Shown: one piece after another, positions 52,656-61,358 of the stretch
Numbering within the stretch: position 1 is the stretch's first letter
Layout of the letters: the number at the start of each line of letters is the position of its first letter
Assembly (NCBI RefSeq): GCF_030913705.1
Contig: NZ_CP133190.1
Span: forward strand, 5,109,501-5,173,500
Source of the DNA: Anaerocolumna sp. MB42-C2
GTDB taxonomy: Bacteria > Bacillota > Clostridia > Lachnospirales > Lachnospiraceae
Direction: 5' to 3'
Length of the DNA stretch: 64,000 bases
Notes under the pieces: generated by a model
The model's input: the letters and a program-made list of their open reading frames with translations, nothing else
Database searches by the model: none
What the model was told of the DNA's origin: nothing
Program-made: the position numbers and the translations under genes

Positions 52656-54722
52656 ATGAGAATAGGATTTAACGGATTAAAAGGAAAGATACTTATTTCT
52701 ACAATGATTGTATTATTAATAACAATTATTTCTTTGACTGCTATAGTGATTTATAATATTAATAAAAAATCTTATGAGGATTATTATAAAAATTCTACAG
52801 AACAAATGAAGAGTGTATCACAAGCTATTAATATTTTTTATGATCAAATAGATAAGAATATTGATATGTTGGCAACGAACCCTATAATTATGAACGTTGA
52901 TGATAAGATTACTACATATAAAGATACTACTAAAGATACTCCAATGCATCCATCCGCCAATGAAGGGATAGAAAAGGAAATTTATAAGATTTTTGAGCAA
53001 TATGCAGCTAGTCACCAAGGTACAAGTTATGTATATTTAGGAACAAAAAATGGAGGATACATACAATGGCCGGAAGAAACTACAATGGCAGGATATGATC
53101 CGACCAAAAGGCCTTGGTATAATGATGCAATGAGTAAGAATGGGGATATAATCAGAACAGAACCATATGAGTACAAATCACAATTGCTTACAAGCAATGC
53201 GCGTACGATTACTGATAAGAACGGTAATGTTTTAGGAGCAATTGGAATTGATGTTCAGCAATCTGAAATCAGTAATATGCTAAAAAGCATGAAAACCGGT
53301 GAGACAGGATATGCAATGATTGTACATAGTAATGGTTTAATTATGGCAGATGGTAATAGCGAGAATAATAATTTTAAAAAAGTTGAAGAGGTTAATATAG
53401 ATGGATTAGATAGACTTGGGGGGATAGATTTAACCCCTTTTACAGTAACTGTTAACAAGGTTAAGTATATAGTGAATCCATATAAAGTTAACGGAACTGA
53501 CTGGATTCTGGCTTCGTTTATGGCAAAAGAGGAATTGGAGTCGGGAGCCAGAAAAATAGTAAAAACTATTGCGGTTTCTGCAGTTACCATATTAATAATA
53601 GCTTTTCTTCTTTTAAGCTATGTTGCAGGAAATATAACGAAACCGATACTAGCAGTTACTAAAAAAGTTCAAGATTATGCAGATTTGAATTTTTCTACTG
53701 ATAGTAAATCTAAAGTGGAAAAATTTATGAGTGGAAAAGATGAAATTGGAAATATGGTGAGAGCTTTAAAGATTATGAGGGATAATGTGGCTGACTTTAT
53801 ATTCACCACATCAGAAGCCGCAGAGCAGGTAGCTGCTTCAGCTGAAGAATTAACTGCGACTTCGTTACAAGCAGCTACTGCTTCAGAAGAAATAGCTACA
53901 ACAATTGAGGAAATTGCAAAGGGGGCTGGGGAGCATGCAAAAGATACTGAAATATCAGCTGATTATATAGGAGAAATGGGTAAATTATTGGAAAAGGATT
54001 CTCAGTATCTAAAAGAATTGAATACTTCTGCGGTTCAGATTGAAAAGCAGAAAGAAGAAGGTTTTACAATTATTAAAGAGTTAATAGATAAGACAACGAA
54101 GAATAATAATTTATCAAATAATGTCTATGGGATCATTATTAGTAACAATGAGAGTGCAGAAAAAATTGATAATGCAAGTTCTATGATTCAGAATATAGCA
54201 GATCAGACAAATCTTTTATCTTTAAATGCTGCTATCGAAGCCGCAAGAGCCGGTGATGTCGGAAAAGGTTTTGCAGTAGTTGCGGAAGAAATACGAAAGT
54301 TAGCAGACGAATCGAATAGGTTTTCAAAAGAAATAAAAACTTTAATAAATGAATTAAAAGAGAAGTCCCAAAATGCCGTTGATTTGATACAAAAATCAAA
54401 GCAGATAGTAGCTGAGCAATCGTTGAGTGTTGGAACCACAGAAGAAAAGTTTGAGGGTATTGCTGAGGCAATAGACATTATAAAAAACAAAATATATAAA
54501 CTTAATCATTCTTCAGACCTTATGGCAAGCAATAAAAGCAAAGTCATAGAATTGACTCAGAATTTAGCTGCGATTTCTGAGGAGAATGCTGCAGGAACGC
54601 AGGAAGCCTCTGCCGCAATGGAAGAACAGGCCGCCACGATTGATAATATTGCAAAATCGGGAGAGAGTTTAGCTGCAATAGCAGAGGAATTAAGAGGATT
54701 AATTGAGAAATTTAAGATATAA
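52656..54722 (+). CDS. Methyl-accepting chemotaxis protein with dCache sensor
   Basis: A 688-residue transmembrane chemoreceptor. N-terminal helix ([20 protein letters not shown]), an extracellular double-Cache domain of about 270 residues ([27 protein letters not shown]), a second helix ([20 protein letters not shown]), HAMP, and a long cytoplasmic coiled coil with the conserved tip [20 protein letters not shown] and [17 protein letters not shown]. It binds a small ligand outside and tunes CheA kinase inside. No che genes lie nearby. The gene is complete. Confidence 0.95.
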   Translation: MRIGFNGLKGKILISTMIVLLITIISLTAIVIYNINKKSYEDYYKNSTEQMKSVSQAINIFYDQIDKNIDMLATNPIIMNVDDKITTYKDTTKDTPMHPSANEGIEKEIYKIFEQYAASHQGTSYVYLGTKNGGYIQWPEETTMAGYDPTKRPWYNDAMSKNGDIIRTEPYEYKSQLLTSNARTITDKNGNVLGAIGIDVQQSEISNMLKSMKTGETGYAMIVHSNGLIMADGNSENNNFKKVEEVNIDGLDRLGGIDLTPFTVTVNKVKYIVNPYKVNGTDWILASFMAKEELESGARKIVKTIAVSAVTILIIAFLLLSYVAGNITKPILAVTKKVQDYADLNFSTDSKSKVEKFMSGKDEIGNMVRALKIMRDNVADFIFTTSEAAEQVAASAEELTATSLQAATASEEIATTIEEIAKGAGEHAKDTEISADYIGEMGKLLEKDSQYLKELNTSAVQIEKQKEEGFTIIKELIDKTTKNNNLSNNVYGIIISNNESAEKIDNASSMIQNIADQTNLLSLNAAIEAARAGDVGKGFAVVAEEIRKLADESNRFSKEIKTLINELKEKSQNAVDLIQKSKQIVAEQSLSVGTTEEKFEGIAEAIDIIKNKIYKLNHSSDLMASNKSKVIELTQNLAAISEENAAGTQEASAAMEEQAATIDNIAKSGESLAAIAEELRGLIEKFKI

Positions 54723-54779
54723 TTAAAGTATAGTTGTTAAAAAGTCTTGGCCATCAATGAGAAACACTCTACAGAACTT

Positions 54780-54947
54780 ACTTGCATTCAGGCATATGAT
54801 GTATGGCAGGAAAAAAAGAATTACGGCAAGGTTAGCATGGGTGTGGTTCGAACCACATATTTAATTGATGAAGATGGGATGATTGTGAAAGTCTTTGGTA
54901 AAGTGAAAGCAGCGGAAAATCCGGCACAGATGCTGGAGCAGTTATAG
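54780..54947 (+). pseudogene. bcp: Peroxiredoxin (Bcp-type) C-terminal fragment
   Basis: ELTCIQAYDVWQEKKNYGK, then MGVVRTTYLIDEDGMI and VFGKVKAAENPAQMLEQL is the last 55 residues of bacterioferritin-comigratory-protein-type thiol peroxidases. The N-terminal two thirds with the peroxidatic Cys are missing, and the frame has no ribosome site. It follows the chemoreceptor stop directly. Confidence 0.75.
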
Positions 54948-55163
54948 GATATAAAGATAATAATTTAACCGGCATTTCCGGTCTGAATGGTATCAAGGTT
55001 TTTCATGAGTTAGATTTGCTTATTCCAAGAAGGTTTTGGAAGTTATTTAAAAAAGCGAATTCATAATGTTGAGGTGATTGCAAACAAGAAAAGGCTTAAA
55101 TATTTAAATTTTAAGCCTTTTTTTCGGTTAATTTTATAGAAAGGGTAGTTGGGAATCTATTTG
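54948..55163. other. Intergenic with relic and terminator
   Basis: A short frame ending 55066 (GLNGIKVFHELDLLIPRRF) has no start and no known family. The terminator at 55089 follows. Confidence 0.4.
55089..55124 (+). terminator. Intrinsic terminator
   Basis: AAAAGGCTTAAA (55089-55100) and TTTAAGCCTTTT (55110-55121) are a perfect 12-base stem, followed by further T. Confidence 0.8.
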
Positions 55164-55212
55164 TTGACAAAGCATCTTACTATTGCTATACTTTAAACAT
55201 ACACAGTGTATG
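55164..55212 (+). promoter_or_regulatory. Promoter and operator of the TetR gene
   Basis: TTGACA (55164-55169), 17-base spacer, TATACT (55187-55192). A palindrome CATACAC-A-GTGTATG (55198-55212) lies at the expected transcription start, 15 bases before the ATG. A related palindrome stands before the downstream gene at 55935, so both genes may be controlled by this TetR. Confidence 0.75.
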
Positions 55213-55227
55213 AAAAGAGGTACATTA

Positions 55228-55887
55228 ATGCCACGAAACAAATATCCCGAAGAAACAGAGCAGATAATACTTGACGCTGCATTAAAACTGTTTATTAAAA
55301 ATGGCTATGAGCAAACAACAATTCTTGATATAGTCGATGAAATGGGCGGCCTGACACGAGGAGCCTTTTATCACCATTTCAAAACAAAGGAAGAAGTTTT
55401 TTTTGCGTTGATTGATAAATTATTTAATGATATAGAACCATTTGCAAAAATCGGAGCCCGCGACGACATAAATGGTTTAGAAAAAATAAAACTAACCTTG
55501 CAAATATTAAACGAGAGCGAAGAATATACCGTACTTCATCTTCAAATACTCCCATTGATTGAAAGCAGTCCGACAGCTTTTAAGATATATATGGAAAAAC
55601 AGCGAACCTTTTTAGCATCAAAATATGCTGAACTTATTGAAGAGGGTATAAACGACGGCTCAATCAAAGCAAAGTATCCGAAACTAACAGCCGAATTATT
55701 TTTGTTGATTTGTAATGTATGGATGATGCCAACAATATACCCACAGGCAAACGAAGAAGAAGCGTGGCAAAGATTTAATATGGCAAAGGACATAATTGAC
55801 TTTTTAGGGTTGCCGGTTCTTGATAAAACCCTAACTTCTCATGTTGTAATAAATGACCAAGGTATCGTTGTTGAAATCAAAAAATGA
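55228..55887 (+). CDS. TetR/AcrR-family regulator
   Basis: A 219-residue regulator with the TetR helix-turn-helix (TTILDIVDEMGGLTRGAFYHHFKTKEEVF) and a helical ligand domain. AAGAGG selects ATG 55228; an upstream TTG at 55183 would lie in the promoter. It is autoregulated by the CATACAC/GTGTATG palindrome, judging by position. It precedes the 97-residue protein at 55981. It resembles the repressor at 38531 in its opening (PRNKYPEETE), suggesting related families. Confidence 0.92.
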   Translation: MPRNKYPEETEQIILDAALKLFIKNGYEQTTILDIVDEMGGLTRGAFYHHFKTKEEVFFALIDKLFNDIEPFAKIGARDDINGLEKIKLTLQILNESEEYTVLHLQILPLIESSPTAFKIYMEKQRTFLASKYAELIEEGINDGSIKAKYPKLTAELFLLICNVWMMPTIYPQANEEEAWQRFNMAKDIIDFLGLPVLDKTLTSHVVINDQGIVVEIKK

Positions 55888-55934
55888 GACAAGCAGCAGA
55901 GAAATACAATAAAGGAATTCTTTTAACTTAATAC

Positions 55935-55951
55935 ATACATACAATATGTAT
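55935..55951. promoter_or_regulatory. Candidate TetR operator
   Basis: ATACATA-CAA-TATGTAT, two perfect 7-base arms, 29 bases upstream of the 97-residue protein's start. Its half-site (ATACA/TGTAT) is related to that at 55198. Confidence 0.55.
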
Positions 55952-55980
55952 AAAAAATATTTATTAGGAGGATTATTGCA

Positions 55981-56274
55981 ATGAAAAGAAATGACATTGG
56001 ACTGGATGATCTTTTAGCAGAGTTTAACGAGAATATTATCGGTAAACCAAGTTCTGCTACTCTTGGTATTGTTACTATTACACGTAGGGATTTAGAAGAA
56101 TTAAAGGCATCCAACAAAAAGGCAAACATCAAAATGACTGGCATACTGACATTTTCTGAAGATATTACACCTGATTTAGCGAAAGAAACTATAGAAAGTG
56201 TTAAAGTACGAGGAACAATAAAAGCCTCTCCTAAGGTGCAGGAAGTGTTGAATACACTCATTAACGAAACATAG
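55981..56274 (+). CDS. Small protein of unknown function, probable TetR target
   Basis: A 97-residue soluble protein (MKRNDIGLDDLLAEFNENIIG, middle part IKMTGILTFSEDITPDLAKETI, end VRGTIKASPKVQEVL). The alternating beta and helix pattern is protein-like, and TTAGGAGGATT is a strong ribosome site. No family recognised. It is separated from the TetR gene by 93 bases with an operator-like palindrome, and a terminator follows. Probably a real, small, regulated gene; it may once have headed a longer operon. Confidence 0.6.
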   Translation: MKRNDIGLDDLLAEFNENIIGKPSSATLGIVTITRRDLEELKASNKKANIKMTGILTFSEDITPDLAKETIESVKVRGTIKASPKVQEVLNTLINET

Positions 56275-56301
56275 TGGTTAAAGATTTTAATATTAACTAA
56301 A

Positions 56302-56334
56302 TTGCAGACGAATCTGTCTGCAATTTTTTTTTAT
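56302..56334 (+). terminator. Intrinsic terminator, insertion point of the group II intron
   Basis: ATTGCAGAC (about 56302-56310) and GTCTGCAAT (56317-56325) around GAATCT, then a run of T. The intron begins about ten bases later. Confidence 0.8.
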
Positions 56335-56868
56335 TTCATAGGAGTATGTCTAGCGAAGCTGGACCACACCAGCCGGTGTAAGTCCGGTCACGGTAATCGC
56401 CAGTGAGCCGTGTAGCCAAATCCGGTGCGTTGCAGTAATGTAGGGTGCTAAGCGGATGGGTAAAGTAACTTCGGGAAGAAGTGCGAGCAATCATGCAGAC
56501 CGTAACATAAAGTGAATTCTGCCGTATCGTAAGATAAACTTTTCTGAAAAGAAAAGAGATGAGGAAGTCGAGCCCCGTCCTATTGGGCGAAGACCATGGA
56601 AGATGGGAAGAAACTGGAAAGCACCATTGACGAACCTCCGGTATATGGGAAACGGTATGTAGGAAAGGTGGGGTTCGGAACTGGAGAGACCCTACCTGCC
56701 ACCGAAAGGTAAAGAAGAAACGTATAAGCACGAGCGAAATCGTATTCTTGGTGGGAGGGAGTTCGGAGGGGTTAATAGTACCGATGATGGTAATGGAACA
56801 AAACATTACTTAGGAAAGGAACCCTACTTCATTCAAGTTTGCAGAGAGGGTAAGAGTGAGAGAATGTC

Positions 56869-58155
56869 ATGAAGACTAACAACTCCAAAGAAAAAGTTCG
56901 ACAACTTCAAAACAAACTATATTTAACAGCCAAGAAGTGTAGTACAAGAAGATTCCATGCACTTTATGACAAGGTATATCGGGAAGATGTATTATTGGAA
57001 GCGTGGAAAAGAGTGAAAGCAAACCAAGGTTCAAGTGTAATTGATGGAATCAGCATAGCGGAAATAGAAAACTATGGCATGAAGAACTATCTGGAGGAAA
57101 TCCAGGAGGAACTAATGCTTGGCAATTATAGTCCGAAGCCGGTGAAACGGGTCATGATTCCTAAACCCGATGGAAGCAAGAGACCACTCGGTATTCCAAC
57201 AGTCAAGGATAGAATCGTACAGATGGCAACAAAAATAGCAATAGAGCCCGTATTCGAAGCGGACTTTAAGAACTGTTCCTACGGATTCAGACCGAAACGA
57301 AGTGCAAAGCAGGCGCTTGAGGTAGTCAGAAAGGCGTGTAACAACAAAGGGTATTATGTTGTAGATGCCGATATCGAGAAGTTCTTTGACAAAGTAAATC
57401 AAGACAAACTGATGAAACTGGTGGAACAAAGAATAGCAGACAGACGGATATTAAAACTAATAAGGCAGTGGCTGAAAGCGGGAGTTCTGTATGGGAACAT
57501 AATAGAAATCAGCGAACTTGGCACAAGTCAGGGTTCAGTCATTTCGCCACTATTAGCAAATATTTATTTAAATACGTTTGACCGACTGTGGGAAAAGTAT
57601 GGACTTACCCATGGCAAGTTAGTACGTTACGCCGATGATAGTGTAATCATCTGTAAAAATAAGAGAAGTGCCAACCATGCGTTAAATTTGATGCAATACA
57701 TCATGGGAAAACTGGACTTAACACTACATCCAACTAAGACAAAAATAGTAGATATGTGGGATGGAAAAGATGGTTTTGATTTTCTGGGTATACACCATAG
57801 AAGATTTACAAAAGTAAAGAAGAATGGTACGCCTTACGGAGAAACATACCAGTATCCAAGCAAGAAAGCCATGAAGAAAATGAAGACAGCCATCAAAGAA
57901 AATATAAATCAGAGAAATCTGCTCCCCAGAAGTGAGGAAGAATTGATTAAGGTAATGAACCCCAAAATCGTTGGATGGAGGAATTATTACAAGACAAGAA
58001 ATGATGGGAAGTGGCTAAAAGCAATTGATTGGTGCATTCTGTGCACATTTACAAGATGGTATAACAAGAAACATCAGAAAAGCAGAAGTCTTAAAGGGTT
58101 ATGTAAAATAAACCTTACATTAATGGATAAGGGTTTGCAGAGAATGACTGCATGA
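56869..58155 (+). CDS. ltrA: Group II intron reverse transcriptase/maturase
   Basis: A 428-residue protein. Reverse-transcriptase blocks in order: PKPVKRVMIPKPDGSKRPLGIP (quoted in part), YGFRPKRSAKQAL, VVDADIEKFFDKV, GTSQGSVISPLLANIYL and the catalytic YADD in LVRYADDSVIIC. The maturase (X) domain follows (NPKIVGWRNYY and the Trp-rich end). The C-terminus stops after a short DNA-binding tail with no HNH endonuclease cysteines. It helps the intron RNA fold and splice and copies it at new sites. No stop or frameshift interrupts it. Confidence 0.95.
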   Translation: MKTNNSKEKVRQLQNKLYLTAKKCSTRRFHALYDKVYREDVLLEAWKRVKANQGSSVIDGISIAEIENYGMKNYLEEIQEELMLGNYSPKPVKRVMIPKPDGSKRPLGIPTVKDRIVQMATKIAIEPVFEADFKNCSYGFRPKRSAKQALEVVRKACNNKGYYVVDADIEKFFDKVNQDKLMKLVEQRIADRRILKLIRQWLKAGVLYGNIIEISELGTSQGSVISPLLANIYLNTFDRLWEKYGLTHGKLVRYADDSVIICKNKRSANHALNLMQYIMGKLDLTLHPTKTKIVDMWDGKDGFDFLGIHHRRFTKVKKNGTPYGETYQYPSKKAMKKMKTAIKENINQRNLLPRSEEELIKVMNPKIVGWRNYYKTRNDGKWLKAIDWCILCTFTRWYNKKHQKSRSLKGLCKINLTLMDKGLQRMTA

Positions 58156-58184
58156 CATAAAGCTGTAGAAAGAAGAATGTCGGA

Positions 58185-58217
58185 AAGCCGTATGAGGGAA
58201 AACCTCACGTACGGTTT
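58185..58217 (+). ncRNA. Group II intron domain V
   Basis: AAGCCGTATGAGG, loop GAAAA, CCTCACGTACGGTTT. This conserved AGCCGTAT/CGTACGGTT hairpin with the AGC-type catalytic triad base is diagnostic of group II introns. It is shorter than the 34-base form usual in class A/B introns. Confidence 0.9.
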
Positions 58218-58311
58218 GATGAGGGGAAAGAGGTCTTGCGACCTCCGACCTACTCTACAAGTTCTCCGAACTTCCCTATGAAATAAAAAGCCCGACCGGC
58301 GGGATGCGCAT

Positions 58312-58351
58312 GACGCGCTATTGGAAGTTGTCACTAAAGTGACAGCGCGTC
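58312..58351. repeat. Nested hairpin in the 3' flank of the intron
   Basis: GACGCGCT (58312-58319) pairs with AGCGCGTC (58344-58351), and inside it TGTCACT (58329-58335) pairs with AGTGACA (58338-58344). A third short stem TCTG...CAGA follows near 58,362. No T-run; role unknown. It lies between the intron and the PadR promoter. Confidence 0.5.
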
Positions 58352-58393
58352 AGCGCTAGAGTCTGGCAGTCAGACGATTTCTCATAAAGTCTC

Positions 58394-58430
58394 TTGACAA
58401 TGCCACTACTATGTGATACAGTATAGTAGT
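58394..58430 (+). promoter_or_regulatory. Promoter and operator of the PadR-exporter operon
   Basis: TTGACA (58394-58399), 17-base spacer, TACAGT (58417-58422). An inverted repeat ACTACTAT (58405-58412) and ATAGTAGT (58423-58430) with a 10-base spacer brackets the promoter core, as usual for PadR repressors. Confidence 0.75.
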
Positions 58431-58484
58431 AATAAGCAATACAGGATACAAGTCACACACAGTAGTGAATGGAGGGTAATGCAT

Positions 58485-58817
58485 TTGGAAAATATAACAG
58501 AGATGCTAAAAGGTGTTTTAGAGGGTTGCGTGCTTGAAATTATCAGCCGTGAGCAGACATACGGTTATGAAATTACACGCAAGCTCAATGCCATGGGCTT
58601 TACCGATGTGGTAGACGGTACGGTTTATACAATTCTTGTGCGCCTTGAAAAAAATGCACTAGTAACGGTGGAAAAGCAAAAATCTACAGAGGGACCGCCG
58701 AGAAAGTTTTTTACGTTGAGTGATGCAGGGTATGAGGAACTTAAAAGTTTTTGGTTAAAATGGGATTTTGTCGCATCAAAAATTAATTCATTAAAGGACG
58801 GTGCAAATCATGATTGA
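58485..58817 (+). CDS. PadR-family transcriptional repressor
   Basis: A 110-residue regulator. The winged-helix PadR core is complete: NITEMLKGVLEGCVLEIISREQTYGYEITRKL, then VDGTVYTILVRLEKNALV and the GPPRKFFTLSDAG wing. TTG 58485 is preferred because GGAGGG lies nine bases before it; ATG 58479 is too close. Its stop overlaps the first DUF1048 start (ATGA type), so the operon is translationally coupled. PadR proteins sense toxic compounds and release exporter genes. Confidence 0.9.
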   Translation: MENITEMLKGVLEGCVLEIISREQTYGYEITRKLNAMGFTDVVDGTVYTILVRLEKNALVTVEKQKSTEGPPRKFFTLSDAGYEELKSFWLKWDFVASKINSLKDGANHD

Positions 58818-59181
58818 TAGATTTATGAAATTAGTCATTGGCGATTTAGAGGAGAAAAAGGAATACAGTCAGATGATGAAGCGAGTGCATGCCCTTCCGC
58901 AGGAATATCGCTTTGCTTTCAAAAAAATACAAAGATATATGTATAACATCGGTGCAATAAACGGAGATACGGCTGTTTTTGTTAACTTTAATGTGTTCAT
59001 TGGTTTACTGGAGTTATTTGAAGCAAGTGCAGCAGAAGGTAAAAATGTGATTGATATTACCGGAAGTGATGTTGGGCGTTTTGCCGATGAGTTAATAGCG
59101 GCATACAGCACCGGCACCGAAACAGTGCGCGACAAGCTAAACCATGAGGTAGCTGAATATTTTAAAAAGGAGGATAAATAA
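58810..59181 (+). CDS. DUF1048 family protein (first)
   Basis: A 123-residue helical protein of the DUF1048 family (MIDRFMKLVIGDLEEKKEYSQ, middle ALPQEYRFAFKKIQRYM, end DVGRFADELIAAYSTGTET). It overlaps the PadR stop codon and lies directly before a second DUF1048 gene. Members of this family are nearly always found beside PadR genes; function unknown. No membrane segment, so cytoplasmic, perhaps a modulator of the PadR protein or the exporter. Confidence 0.9.
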   Translation: MIDRFMKLVIGDLEEKKEYSQMMKRVHALPQEYRFAFKKIQRYMYNIGAINGDTAVFVNFNVFIGLLELFEASAAEGKNVIDITGSDVGRFADELIAAYSTGTETVRDKLNHEVAEYFKKEDK

Positions 59182-59556
59182 ATGCTTGATTTCATCAATA
59201 AAATGATAGGCGACAAAAGGGAATACAAAGAGCAGATGTCACGGGTGGCAGCTCTTCCTGAGGATTACCGTTTTGTCTATGAGAAAATACAAAACTATAT
59301 ATGGAGCTTTGCAGGCGGTTCGGGTATGGATATGCTAAAAACTCTGTATGAACTTATCGATCTTTTTGAAGAAAGCGTTGCTGAGAATAGACATGTACTT
59401 GATGTAACAGGCGAAGATGTTGCAGGTTTCTGTGATGAATTAATACGTGGAAACAAACTTTGGATTGACAGTCAGCGAAATAAACTCAATCTAGGTATGA
59501 AAAACGAATTTAAAAAAGGTATGATCTCCGGTAAAGACAAAAAAGAAAGAGAGTGA
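59182..59556 (+). CDS. DUF1048 family protein (second)
   Basis: A 124-residue paralogue of the preceding gene, sharing the EYKEQMSRVAALPEDYRFVYEKIQNYIW block (quoted in part) and the VTGEDVAGFCDELIRG end. AAGGAGG lies before its ATG, which directly follows the first DUF1048 stop. Tandem DUF1048 pairs suggest a heterodimer. Role unknown. Confidence 0.9.
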   Translation: MLDFINKMIGDKREYKEQMSRVAALPEDYRFVYEKIQNYIWSFAGGSGMDMLKTLYELIDLFEESVAENRHVLDVTGEDVAGFCDELIRGNKLWIDSQRNKLNLGMKNEFKKGMISGKDKKERE

Positions 59557-59559
59557 AAA

Positions 59560-59742
59560 ATGGATCAGGATGAAAACAGACAATGGCTTCTATGTCCTTT
59601 TTGTAAAAATAAAACCCGTACAATGCTGCGAGAGGACACCACACTGCAAAACTTCCCCCTTTTTTGTCCCAAGTGCAAAAAAGAAATAGTCGTCAATGTT
59701 AAAAATAATATCATAACTGTTATCAAAGAGCCGGACGCTTAG
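59560..59742 (+). CDS. Cysteine-rich KTR family protein
   Basis: A 60-residue protein with two CxxC pairs (LLCPFCKNKTRTM and LFCPKCKKEI), a small zinc-ribbon, and the KTR signature that names the family. It starts three bases after the DUF1048 gene (GAAAGAGAGTG as ribosome site). KTR proteins are common small accessory genes of Clostridia and of Tn916-like elements; role unknown, perhaps nucleic-acid binding. A terminator follows. Confidence 0.85.
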   Translation: MDQDENRQWLLCPFCKNKTRTMLREDTTLQNFPLFCPKCKKEIVVNVKNNIITVIKEPDA

Positions 59743-59748
59743 ACGCAG

Positions 59749-59793
59749 AGCCGATAACCATGAGGAATATTCGCATAGGTTGTCGGCTTTTTA
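59749..59793 (+). terminator. Terminator or attenuator before the exporter genes
   Basis: AGCCGATAACC (59749-59759) and GGTTGTCGGCT (59778-59788), 11 pairs with one G-T, followed by TTTTT. It separates KTR and ABC genes that read the same way, so partial termination could set different amounts of regulator and exporter. Confidence 0.75.
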
Positions 59794-59824
59794 TATATTA
59801 ATTCATCAAAAGGAGGCATTCAAA

Positions 59825-60586
59825 ATGCAAAATATCATTATCGAAGTACAGGGATTAAAAAAGGCTTTTGGAAAAGTTGAAGTCTTAAAGGGGGTGGACT
59901 TTACGGTTGAGTTTGGCAAGATCTTTGCTCTTTTAGGCTCCAATGGTGCGGGTAAAACCACAACCATCAAAATCTTGTCAACATTGCTTTCGCAAGACAG
60001 CGGTAATGCGAAAATATGTGGTTTTGACGTTAAATGGCAAGCCCGACTTGTAAAACCGGTTATAAGTCTTACAGGACAATTTGCCGCAGTAGACGAAATT
60101 CTTACTGGCCGTGAAAACCTTATACTAATTGGAAAGCTCCGTCATATAAAAGATCCACGAAAAACCGCTACCGACTTACTGACACGCTTTGGGCTGATAG
60201 AAGCAGCAGACCGTCCTGTCGGAACGTATTCCGGAGGTATGCGGCGACGCTTGGACATTTCCATGAGTTTACTAGGAAACCCTAAGGTTATTTTTCTCGA
60301 TGAACCAACCACAGGACTCGATCCCGAAGCAAGAATTGAAGTTTGGAAAGAGGTTAAACAGCTTTCAGAAAACGGAACAACCATTTTTTTGACAACACAA
60401 TACTTGGAAGAGGCAGAGCAGTTGGCAGATAGTATTGCCATTCTTCATGAAGGAAAAATTATTGCAGATGGCTCTCTTGCTGAATTAAAGAAACTTATCC
60501 CTCCTGCAAAAGTAGAATATGTGGAAAAGCAACCTACATTAGAGGAAATATTTCTTTCAATTATTAGTAATAAGGAGGTAAATTAA
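59825..60586 (+). CDS. ABC transporter ATPase, daunorubicin-resistance (DrrA) type
   Basis: A 253-residue ATPase. Walker A GSNGAGKTTTIKI, the Q-loop region, signature YSGGMRRRLDISMSL (the MRRRLD variant of drug-resistance exporters), Walker B VIFLDEPTTGLDPEAR and the C-terminal DrrA extension (LPP-x-KVEYVEKQPTLEEIF). AAAGGAGGC selects ATG 59825. It powers the ABC-2 permease encoded two bases later. With the PadR repressor it makes an inducible drug exporter. Confidence 0.94.
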   Translation: MQNIIIEVQGLKKAFGKVEVLKGVDFTVEFGKIFALLGSNGAGKTTTIKILSTLLSQDSGNAKICGFDVKWQARLVKPVISLTGQFAAVDEILTGRENLILIGKLRHIKDPRKTATDLLTRFGLIEAADRPVGTYSGGMRRRLDISMSLLGNPKVIFLDEPTTGLDPEARIEVWKEVKQLSENGTTIFLTTQYLEEAEQLADSIAILHEGKIIADGSLAELKKLIPPAKVEYVEKQPTLEEIFLSIISNKEVN

Positions 60587-60587
60587 A

Positions 60588-61358
60588 ATGGGAAATAAAA
60601 AAAATCTTTTTTTACGAGATACAAATGTTATGCTTGGACGCTCAATGAAACATATTTTTAGAAGTATCGATACCATTATTACGGTGTGCATAACGCCTAT
60701 TGCTATTATGCTGCTTATGGTATATGTTTTTGGAGGTGCAATGGGGGGTGGCATGAGCACAGCGGAATATGTAAGTTATTCACTACCCGGCATTCTGCTT
60801 ATTTCTATCTCCAGTGCCATTGCCTATACTGCACTTCGTCTATTTACGGATATTAAAAGTGGATTTTTTGATCGTTTCAAATCCATGCCTATTTCAGCTT
60901 CTTCGGCATTGTGGGCACATGTTCTAACATCTTTAGTTTCTAACGCAATGTCATTGGCAGTTATTTTCTTGGTGGCTTTTTTCATGGGATTCCGTTCATC
61001 GGCAGGTATGTTTAACTGGCTTGCTGTTATAGGAATTCTTGCACTTTTCACATTGGCTCTGACGTGGGTTGCAGCCATTGCGGGTTTGAAAGCCAAATCC
61101 GTAGAAGGTTCAAGTGCATTTTCCTACCCTCTGATTTTTCTGCCATTTATTAGTTCAGCTTTTTTATCGACGGAAACCATGCCTGCAGCTGTACGAGCTT
61201 TTGCTGAAAATCAGCCTGAAACCGCTATCGTGGATAGCATACGAGCCCTATTAATGAATAAGACTGTTGGAAATGAAATATGGACAGCACTCGCTTGGTG
61301 TGTAGGTATAATGCTGGTAGCTTGGTTTTTTGCAATGAGAGCATATCGAAAGATTTAA
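60588..61358 (+). CDS. ABC-2 type drug exporter permease (DrrB type)
   Basis: A 256-residue membrane protein with six predicted helices. DTNVMLGRSMKHIFRSIDTII, the helix SLPGILLISISSAIAYTALRLF, and the FDRFKSMPISASSALWAHVL coupling helix are typical of DrrB-type permeases. It begins one base behind the ATPase stop, with AAGGAGG inside that gene. It expels a hydrophobic compound together with the DrrA-type ATPase. Confidence 0.93.
   Translation: MGNKKNLFLRDTNVMLGRSMKHIFRSIDTIITVCITPIAIMLLMVYVFGGAMGGGMSTAEYVSYSLPGILLISISSAIAYTALRLFTDIKSGFFDRFKSMPISASSALWAHVLTSLVSNAMSLAVIFLVAFFMGFRSSAGMFNWLAVIGILALFTLALTWVAAIAGLKAKSVEGSSAFSYPLIFLPFISSAFLSTETMPAAVRAFAENQPETAIVDSIRALLMNKTVGNEIWTALAWCVGIMLVAWFFAMRAYRKI

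Larger units (their letters stand above)
56344..58258 (+). mobile_element. Group II intron with maturase (probably class C)
   Basis: Ribozyme domains I-III occupy about 56344-56860 (first stem GTCTAGC/GCTGGAC, then the G/C-rich CACACCAGCCGGTGTAAG), the maturase gene lies in domain IV, domain V is at 58185-58217 and domain VI follows (GAGGTC/GACCTC with the branch A region CGACCTACTCTAC). Insertion directly behind a terminator stem and T-run, a short domain V, and a maturase without endonuclease domain all fit class C introns, which favour such sites. Exact splice sites were not fixed; the ends are good to a few bases only. It looks intact and potentially mobile. Confidence 0.85.

Noticed and set aside
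58413-58484. N-terminal extension of the PadR protein to 58413
   Set aside because: It would place the start inside the promoter/operator; TTG 58485 has the properly spaced GGAGGG.
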